In this document: positions 58,532 through 64,000 of the stretch, piece by piece
How positions within the stretch are numbered: position 1 is the first letter of the stretch
Layout of the letters: every line of letters starts with the position of its first letter
Origin: WHSV01 sp050693935
GTDB lineage: Bacteria > Actinomycetota > CADDZG01 > WHSQ01
Length of the DNA stretch: 64,000 bases
NCBI GenBank assembly: GCA_050693935.1
Contig: JBOGWU010000269.1
Coordinates: forward strand, 5,375 to 69,374
Direction: 5' to 3'
Translations under genes and position numbers: made by a program
The notes under the pieces: model-generated
Databases searched by the model: none
What the model was told of the DNA's origin: nothing
The model's input: only the letters and a program-made list of their open reading frames with translations

Positions 58532-59644
58532 GTGGCCAAGATGCGATCGACGTTTTCCGGGAAGAACATAAGGCGGGCCCTGAGGGGCGCGCTCCTTTTT
58601 TCATTGGTCCTCGCTACAACCGCTTGCGCGAACGAAGAGGACGCACCTCAATCCGTCTTCAATCCCGCGGGTGAAACATCCCGGGCACCCGACGAACTCT
58701 GGAACATCACCTTCGGCATCGCGGTGGTCGTGTTCGTGCTCGTGCAGGGGGCCCTGATCTTTGCGATCGTTCGCTTCCGCCACAAAGAGGGGCGCAAGGC
58801 CGCCCAGTTCCACGGCAATACCAAGGTCGAGGTGCTTCTGACCGCCATTCCCGCCCTCATCCTGGCCGGGCTCGCGGTGCCCACGGTTGGAACGATCTTC
58901 GACCTCCAAGGCACCCAGCCCGAAGGCGCCATGCGCATCGAGGTCATCGCTCACCAGTTCTGGTGGGAGTACCGCTACCCAGACCAGAACATCGTCACCG
59001 CCAACGAACTCCACATCCCGACCGGCGAAAGGGTCGTACTCGAGATCCAGGGAGCGACTGCCGACCGCGTCGACGGCACCGCCGAGGTGATTCACAGTTA
59101 CTGGATCCCGCGGCTCGCGGGTACTCAGGATGTGGTGCCCGGCCACAGCAATTTCATCCAGGTCGAGGCCGACGAGCCCGGGCGTTTCATGGGTCAGTGC
59201 AAGGAGTACTGCGGGCTGAGCCACGCGAACATGAGGATCGTCGCCTACGCGCACTCTCCGGACGACTTCGAGCAGTGGGTCGAGGAGCAGAGCTCGCCGG
59301 CCGCCGAGTCGGGCGGCGACGCCGCCAACGGAGCTGAGTTGTTCGCGGAGAGCTTCCCGATCAAGAGCACGATCGTCGAGGGTGGCCCTACCGAGTACGC
59401 CTGCGGGTCATGTCACGCCCTGCAGACCGGACTTGAGGAGGCCCAGCCTGCTACCGGCCCCAACCTCTCGCACTTTGCATCTCGCGGCACCTTCGCGGGA
59501 GCGACCTTCGAGAACAACGAGGAGAACCTCGCAAACTGGCTGCGCGACCCCGCGGGCGTTCGGCCGGGCTCCAAGATGCCGGCGCTAGATTTGAGCGAGG
59601 ATGAGATCCGTGACCTTGTCGCCTATCTTCAGAGTCTCGAGTGA
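58532..59644 (+). CDS. coxB: caa3-type cytochrome c oxidase subunit II with fused cytochrome c
   Basis: A 370-residue lipoprotein (lipobox LATTAC). Two helices (about 55-80 and 98-118) precede the CuA cupredoxin with HQFWWEYRYP and CKEYCGLSHANM (two Cys, two His, Glu, Met CuA ligands), then a fused cytochrome c domain with CGSCH at about residue 290 and an axial-Met segment PGSKMPAL. The fused cytochrome defines a caa3 oxidase. It heads the oxidase operon. Confidence 0.94.
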   Translation: MAKMRSTFSGKNIRRALRGALLFSLVLATTACANEEDAPQSVFNPAGETSRAPDELWNITFGIAVVVFVLVQGALIFAIVRFRHKEGRKAAQFHGNTKVEVLLTAIPALILAGLAVPTVGTIFDLQGTQPEGAMRIEVIAHQFWWEYRYPDQNIVTANELHIPTGERVVLEIQGATADRVDGTAEVIHSYWIPRLAGTQDVVPGHSNFIQVEADEPGRFMGQCKEYCGLSHANMRIVAYAHSPDDFEQWVEEQSSPAAESGGDAANGAELFAESFPIKSTIVEGGPTEYACGSCHALQTGLEEAQPATGPNLSHFASRGTFAGATFENNEENLANWLRDPAGVRPGSKMPALDLSEDEIRDLVAYLQSLE

Positions 59645-59656
59645 AGCATGAAGCAA

Positions 59657-59676
59657 GCGATCGTCTCGACGATCGC
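59657..59676 (+). repeat. Conserved 20-bp hairpin repeat, copy B
   Basis: GCGATCGTCTCGACGATCGC in the coxB-coxA gap, 13 nt after the coxB stop, transcribed orientation plus. Identical in transcribed orientation to the copies at 41866 (minus) and 63437 (plus). Confidence 0.9.
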
Positions 59677-59700
59677 GGAAGTGAAAAGGGAGTGAGTTAG

Positions 59701-61560
59701 TTGGCCACTGCAGCGGCTCAGGGCAGCCTGTTCCGCAGACCGACCGCTACCACAGGTTGGTGGAGCTGGGTGACGTCGGTCGACCACAAGAAGATCGGGA
59801 TCATGTACTGCGCGACCGCGCTGATCTTCTTCGTGATCGGTGGTCTCGAGGCGCTCGCAATTCGCGCCCAGCTCGTCGTGCCCAACGGCGAGGTTCTTAC
59901 CGCCGAGACCTACAACCAGTTCTTCACGATGCACGGCCTCACGATGATCTTCTTGGTCGTCATGCCCCTCGGGGTCGGAATCATGAACTACCTGGCGCCG
60001 CTGATGATCGGAGCCCGTGACGTCGCCTTCCCGCGCATCAATGCGTTCAGCTACTGGGTGTTCGTGGCGGGCGGACTGTTCCTCTACTCGAGCTTCCTTC
60101 TGGGCGGCGCGCCCAACGGCGGTTGGTTCGGCTACGCGCCGCTCAGCACGCAGCTTCCGGGGAACGGCATGACCTTCTACGCCATCGGCCTGCAGATCCT
60201 GGGCCTGGCCTCGCTGCTGGGTGCGGTCAACTTCATCGTCACGATCCTCAACATGCGCGCCCCTGGAATGACGCTGATGCGCATGCCGGTGTTCATCTGG
60301 ATGACGCTGGTGACCTCGTTCCTGCTGTTGTTCGCGATGCCGGTCATCGCGGTGGCGCTGTTCGAGTTGATGTTCGACCGGGTCTACAACGCCAACTTCT
60401 TCAACCCGGTCAACGGCGGCGATCCGGTGCTGTGGCAGCACCTGTTTTGGTTGTTCGGGCACCCCGAGGTGTACATCATGATCCTGCCCGCCATGGGCAT
60501 CGTCTCGGAGGTCCTTCCGACCTTCAGCCGCAAGCCGATCTTCGGTTATGCGGCGATCGTGTTTGCGGGGATCGCCATTGGGTTCATGGGCTGGGGAGTG
60601 TGGGCGCACCACATGTTCGTCGTGGGACTTGGCCCCGTCGCGAACGCGGCCTTCGCGTTATCCACGATGTTCATCGCGGTGCCGACCGGAGTGAAGATCT
60701 TCAACTGGTTGGGGACCATGTGGAAGGGCGATCTTCACTTCAACCCCCCGATGTTATTTGCGATCGGCTTCGTGTCGATGTTCATCATCGGGGGACTCTC
60801 GGGAGTGACGCACGGGATCGTCCCCCACGACGCGCAACAAACCGACACCTACTACATCGTGGCTCACTTCCACTACGTGCTGTTCGGCGGCGCGATCTTC
60901 GGCCTCTTCGCGGGCATCTACTACTGGTGGCCGAAGGCGTTCGGCAAGCTCCTGTCGGAGGGTCTGGGCAAGCTGCACTTCGCACTGATGATCATCGGGT
61001 TCAATCTGGCGTTCGGCCCGATGCACATCCTCGGCCTCGACGGCATGCCGCGCAGGACCTACACGTATCCAGATGGCATGGGATGGAACCTCTGGAACCT
61101 GGTGTCGACAGTGGGTGCGTTCATGATCGCGCTCTCCATCGCAATCTTCTTCCTCAACGCAGTCCTCACCGCACGCAGGGGCAGAGAGGCCGGCGGCGAT
61201 CCCTGGGATGGGCGCACGCTGGAATGGTCGATCCCGTCTCCGGCACCCGTGTACAACTTCGCCGAGGTACCCGTGGTCAAGGCGCGCGACGACTTCTGGC
61301 ACCGCAAGTACGTGACCAAACCGGATGAGTACGCGACGCCGGTGGTGGCGGGCGGCGCCACGGCCGAACCCGAGGAGCACGCCGAGGGTCATGGCATCCA
61401 TCTGCCGGCCCCCTCGTTCTTTCCGGCCCTGGCGGCGCTGGCGATGCCGGTGCTCGGCTATGGCGTGATCTACAGCTGGCCGGTGATCATCGTCGGAGCG
61501 GTGTTCCTGTTGCTCGGCCTCTTCGGCTGGGTGCTCGAGCCCTCGGAGGTCCACGACTGA
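59701..61560 (+). CDS. coxA: Cytochrome c oxidase subunit I
   Basis: A 619-residue A-type heme-copper oxidase core. TMHGLTMIFLVV (low-spin heme ligand), FGHPEVYIMILPAMG (CuB His and cross-linked Tyr), WGVWAHHMFVVG and VAHFHYVLFGGAIFGLFAG (high-spin heme and low-spin ligands) are all present. Twelve core helices are followed by an extension (about 520-619) with two more helices. TTG 59701 is the start, with AAGGGAG upstream. It overlaps cox3 by one base. Confidence 0.95.
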   Translation: MATAAAQGSLFRRPTATTGWWSWVTSVDHKKIGIMYCATALIFFVIGGLEALAIRAQLVVPNGEVLTAETYNQFFTMHGLTMIFLVVMPLGVGIMNYLAPLMIGARDVAFPRINAFSYWVFVAGGLFLYSSFLLGGAPNGGWFGYAPLSTQLPGNGMTFYAIGLQILGLASLLGAVNFIVTILNMRAPGMTLMRMPVFIWMTLVTSFLLLFAMPVIAVALFELMFDRVYNANFFNPVNGGDPVLWQHLFWLFGHPEVYIMILPAMGIVSEVLPTFSRKPIFGYAAIVFAGIAIGFMGWGVWAHHMFVVGLGPVANAAFALSTMFIAVPTGVKIFNWLGTMWKGDLHFNPPMLFAIGFVSMFIIGGLSGVTHGIVPHDAQQTDTYYIVAHFHYVLFGGAIFGLFAGIYYWWPKAFGKLLSEGLGKLHFALMIIGFNLAFGPMHILGLDGMPRRTYTYPDGMGWNLWNLVSTVGAFMIALSIAIFFLNAVLTARRGREAGGDPWDGRTLEWSIPSPAPVYNFAEVPVVKARDDFWHRKYVTKPDEYATPVVAGGATAEPEEHAEGHGIHLPAPSFFPALAALAMPVLGYGVIYSWPVIIVGAVFLLLGLFGWVLEPSEVHD

Positions 61561-62162
61561 TGGCAACCCATGAGGTTTCGGCGGCGGCGACCGAGCACCA
61601 CACGTCGACGGGGCTCGACAACACCAAGATGGGGATGTGGGCCTTCCTGGGGTCCGAGTGCCTCTTCTTCGGCTCGCTTATCTCGACCTATCTGCTTTAT
61701 CGCAACGAGTCCGGCAGCGGGCCGACGAAGGAGGATCTGTACGACATCCCCTACACGTCGGTCAGCTCGTTCGTGCTGCTGATGTCGTCGCTGACCATGG
61801 TTCTGGCGCTGGCAGCAATCCAGCGCAAGGACGAGCGGGGGATGCGGGCGTGGCTTCTCGCAACCGCGTTGCTCGGCATGGTGTTCATCGGGGGACAGAT
61901 CTACGAGTTCACCGAGTTCGCACACGAGGGCCTGAGTCTCAGCGCGAGTACGTTCGGCTCGAGCTTCTTCGTGCTGACCGGCTTCCACGGTGCCCACGTC
62001 ACGGTCGGAATCCTCATGCTGATGCTGCTGGTTGGGATGTCCATGTTCGGCCGCCTGGGGGACGACGCGCCTCGTAAGGTTGAGCTGATCGGTCTCTACT
62101 GGCACTTCGTCGACATCATCTGGATCATCATCTTCACCGTGGTCTATCTCATACCGCAGTAG
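61560..62162 (+). CDS. coxC: Cytochrome c oxidase subunit III, copy 2
   Basis: A 200-residue five-helix protein: MWAFLGSECLFFGSLISTYLLY, GQIYEFTEFAHEG (conserved Glu), TGFHGAHVTVGI and YWHFVDIIWIIIF. ATG 61560 overlaps the last base of coxA (TGATG). It differs from the copy at 57312, which suggests specialisation or redundancy. Confidence 0.93.
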   Translation: MATHEVSAAATEHHTSTGLDNTKMGMWAFLGSECLFFGSLISTYLLYRNESGSGPTKEDLYDIPYTSVSSFVLLMSSLTMVLALAAIQRKDERGMRAWLLATALLGMVFIGGQIYEFTEFAHEGLSLSASTFGSSFFVLTGFHGAHVTVGILMLMLLVGMSMFGRLGDDAPRKVELIGLYWHFVDIIWIIIFTVVYLIPQ

Positions 62163-62191
62163 GCACAAGGGAGACTTAGCGCTTGAGTCAC

Positions 62192-62527
62192 ATGGCCGAA
62201 CAACAAGAAGAAGTCGAGCTGGGGCACCATCCTCAGCCTCGCCAGTACGTGACCATTGCGGTCATCCTGGCGGCCGTCACCGCCGTCGAGGTAGCGATCT
62301 TCTACATCGAGGCTCTGCAGGGCGTGATCGTCCCACTGCTGCTCGTCCTGTCGGTTGCGAAGTTCGTCATGGTCGTCGCCTACTTCATGCACCTGAAGTT
62401 CGACAGCAAGTTGTTCAAGTACCTGTTCGTAACGGGTCTGGGGTTCGCGCTTTTCGTATTCGCCATCGTGCTGGTGATCTTCTTCATCGCCAACGGGGGG
62501 CCGCTCCCCGGTGGCGTGACCGGTTAG
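62192..62527 (+). CDS. Cytochrome c oxidase subunit IV-like protein
   Basis: A 111-residue protein with three helices and the CtaF/COX4 phrases YVTIAVILAAVTAVEV and KFVMVVAYFMHLKFDSKLF. ATG 62192 is chosen; TTG 62183 would add three residues. It sits between cox3 and the ctaG-like gene. Confidence 0.88.
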   Translation: MAEQQEEVELGHHPQPRQYVTIAVILAAVTAVEVAIFYIEALQGVIVPLLLVLSVAKFVMVVAYFMHLKFDSKLFKYLFVTGLGFALFVFAIVLVIFFIANGGPLPGGVTG

Positions 62528-62533
62528 CGGTAA

Positions 62534-63424
62534 GTGATGTCGCTGGCTCAAGCGACGGCCGACCTCGCCGCCACGGCTCCCAACCCGTGGGCCTGGCATC
62601 CCCATCCGGAGATCTGGGTCGCACTGATAGTGCTGGCGGCCGGCTACGCGTGGGCGGTCAACGTGCTCGGCCCGAAACGCGTGGACGAGAGCGAGAAGGC
62701 GGCAACGGCGACGCAGGTGTTCTGCTTCTACTCGGGGATCATCGTGCTGTGGTTCACGGCCGACTGGCCGATCCACGACATCGCCGAGAACTATCTCTTC
62801 AGCGTCCACATGGTCCAGCACCTGGCCTTCATTCTCGTGGTGCCACCGCTGCTGTTGATGGGGACGCCTCGCTGGTTGCTGCGGTCCATCATCGGGTCGG
62901 GCCTTCGCTTCAAGGCGATGCGCGTGATCACCAAACCCGTGGTAGCGCTGGTCGCCTTCAACCTGCTCATGGCGTTCATCCACTGGCCGGCGATCGTCGC
63001 CCTACAGACCTCGTCCACCCCGGGACACGGTGCGGTTCATGCGCTGATCATCGGCGTGTCGATCATCGGTTGGTGGCCGGTCGTCTCTCCGCTTCCCGAG
63101 CTGGGCCGCATGAGCGAGATGGGCAAGATGCTCTACCTGTTCCTCACCTCGATAGTGCCCACGGTTCCTGCATCGTTTCTCACCTTCGCCGAAGGGGTGC
63201 TCTACAAGCACTACGAGACCGTTGACCGGTTGTGGGGGATCGATGCCTCAACCGATCAGATGATCGCGGGTCTGATCATGAAGATCGGAGGCGGCCTGCT
63301 GCTTTGGACTATCATCGCCGTGATTTTCTTCCGCTGGCACGCCCGCGAGGAACGAGAAACTACCGAAGCCGTAAGTTGGAATGACTTCGAGCGCGAGCTC
63401 GAGGCGTGGGACATGAGGAAGTAA
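62534..63424 (+). CDS. ctaG: CtaG-like caa3 oxidase assembly protein
   Basis: A 296-residue membrane protein with about seven helices. PHPEIWVALIVL, DWPIHDIAENYLFSVHMVQHLAFILVVPPLLLMGTP and MAFIHWPAI match the Bacillus CtaG family (caa3-controlling protein needed for assembly of the CuB or CuA site). GTG 62534 or ATG 62537 starts it, 6 nt after the cox4-like gene. Confidence 0.88.
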   Translation: MMSLAQATADLAATAPNPWAWHPHPEIWVALIVLAAGYAWAVNVLGPKRVDESEKAATATQVFCFYSGIIVLWFTADWPIHDIAENYLFSVHMVQHLAFILVVPPLLLMGTPRWLLRSIIGSGLRFKAMRVITKPVVALVAFNLLMAFIHWPAIVALQTSSTPGHGAVHALIIGVSIIGWWPVVSPLPELGRMSEMGKMLYLFLTSIVPTVPASFLTFAEGVLYKHYETVDRLWGIDASTDQMIAGLIMKIGGGLLLWTIIAVIFFRWHAREERETTEAVSWNDFERELEAWDMRK

Positions 63425-63436
63425 AGGACAAGGCCA

Positions 63437-63456
63437 GCGATCGTCTCGACGATCGC
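63437..63456 (+). repeat. Conserved 20-bp hairpin repeat, copy C
   Basis: GCGATCGTCTCGACGATCGC, 12 nt after the ctaG-like stop and 13 nt before the next ATG. Orientation plus, as transcribed. Third identical copy in the window. Confidence 0.9.
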
Positions 63457-63469
63457 GAAAAGGACAGAC

Positions 63470-64000
63470 ATGGCGCAGGACGCTCACAATCGATCCGGAA
63501 TGTCGGGTGAGGTTCGCTTCAGAGTCCCGCTCGTCGTCGTGCTGCCGCTCGCGGCCCTTCTGGTCATTGGCGCGCTGGCCTTCGGATTCTCGAGGATTCT
63601 GCTTTCGCTCGAGCCTGAGGCTGCGACTACGCTCGCCCTGGTGATGGCGGCCAACGTCTTGGGAGCCTGTGCGTTCTACGCCTTGCGACCCGACACCGCC
63701 AGGCGTCGCTGGCCCGAGCTCGCGGCCGTCGTCCTGTATCCGGTTCTGATAGGCATCGCGGTTGCCCAGACCGGTTTCCTAAGCGCCGAGGAGGCCGCCG
63801 CGCCCGCGGACGGAGGGGGCGAGACCGCCGCACCAGCGGGCGACAACACCATCGTGGCGGCGGACGTGGCCTACGAGACCGACGAGCTCACGGGCGAGGC
63901 CGGCGGTACGGTCAGCGGCACGCTGGACAACCAGGACTCGGTCGAGCACAACATCGCCTTCTACATGAGCGAGGAGGAGACCTCGGATCCTTCGGCGGCG
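63470..64000 (+). CDS. Membrane-anchored cupredoxin-like protein (3' truncated)
   Basis: ATG 63470 follows AAAAGGACAGAC. The visible 177 residues show three hydrophobic helices (about 20-45, 52-75 and 83-103), an Ala/Gly/Glu-rich linker and the start of a beta-sandwich (NTIVAADVAYETDELTG, then SGTLDNQDSVEHNIAFYM), in which the His of EHNIAFY fits the first copper ligand of plastocyanin-like domains. The window edge removes the remaining copper ligands. As the last oxidase-operon gene it may carry electrons or copper to the caa3 enzyme. Confidence 0.7.
   Translation, partial: MAQDAHNRSGMSGEVRFRVPLVVVLPLAALLVIGALAFGFSRILLSLEPEAATTLALVMAANVLGACAFYALRPDTARRRWPELAAVVLYPVLIGIAVAQTGFLSAEEAAAPADGGGETAAPAGDNTIVAADVAYETDELTGEAGGTVSGTLDNQDSVEHNIAFYMSEEETSDPSAA

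Noticed and set aside
1..64000. tRNA, rRNA or CRISPR arrays
   Set aside because: I saw no T-arm-like signatures with cloverleaf context, no rRNA stretches and no regularly spaced repeats; a dedicated scan could still find something missed.

Overview
The window is GC-rich and densely coded on both strands, with many 1-4 nt stop/start overlaps (ATGA, GTGA, TAGTG) and frequent GTG starts. It carries several genes typical of Actinomycetota: a 33-residue bS22 (AURKAIP1/COX24) protein, an XRE regulator next to an HbhA-like protein, an MshA-like glycosyltransferase, a MarP-like protease, an RsiG-like protein and a GalE2-like epimerase followed by a PlsC-like acyltransferase. From memory, the order XRE, hbhA, mshA, proC, HTH, bS22, epimerase, acyltransferase, then heme genes follows the Rv0474-Rv0527 part of Mycobacterium tuberculosis. 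Other traits do not fit mycobacteria: a System I (Ccm) cytochrome c maturation cluster, a split b6/subunit-IV type cytochrome b and a probable selenoprotein. I infer a deep-branching, uncultured, aerobic actinobacterium.

Layout. 1-5.2 kb: a partial gene, a TlpA-like lipoprotein interrupted by an in-frame TGA at the first position of its CxxC motif, a DtxR/MntR regulator, an M23 peptidase, a BKACE enzyme, an RsiG-like c-di-GMP-binding protein and an acidic repeat protein. 5.5-14 kb: XRE/HbhA-like pair, an acyltransferase-like protein, an MshA-like glycosyltransferase, proline catabolism and synthesis genes, AcuC-like deacetylase and MarP. 14-23.8 kb: SDR, phosphatase-family protein, a GGDEF/HD-GYP protein, the HTH-Clp1 kinase-bS22-SAM hydrolase group, epimerase and acyltransferase, and a beta-propeller lipoprotein. 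23.9-28.1 kb: an assimilatory sulfate reduction operon (sulfite reductase, CysH and two tiny proteins), a receiver protein and a sugar-phosphate-isomerase fold protein. 28.3-33.7 kb: P-type ATPase, Crp and GntR regulators, TlpA and CcdA. 33.8-41 kb: rex-hemA-hemC-cobA/hemD-hemB-hemL, preceded by a textbook Rex operator.

41-47 kb: a quinol:cytochrome c reductase operon with split cytochrome b, Rieske, diheme cytochrome c, a dicluster ferredoxin and small membrane proteins. 47.2-55.5 kb: ccmEFH-(CcmI-like)-(accessory)-ccmAB-peptidase-ccmCD, with altered metal/heme residues in CcmE and CcmH. 55.5-57.3 kb: a CDF-family protein and an AbiEi/DUF559-like gene flanked by 42-43 bp direct repeats. 57.3-64 kb: a second cox3, CcmG, and the caa3 oxidase operon coxB-coxA-cox3-cox4-ctaG, ending in a truncated cupredoxin-like gene.

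Together the right half makes heme (hem operon, NADH-responsive through Rex), attaches it to cytochromes (Ccm, CcdA/TlpA/CcmG) and uses it in the bc complex and caa3 oxidase. CobA-HemD also feeds siroheme to the sulfite reductase. Strongest unusual signals: the Sec-like TGA; a 20-bp hairpin repeated three times between respiratory genes in transcription-consistent orientation; the CxxxF CcmE / Cx7C CcmH variant; the ferredoxin inside the bc operon; and the direct-repeat-flanked DUF559 cassette.
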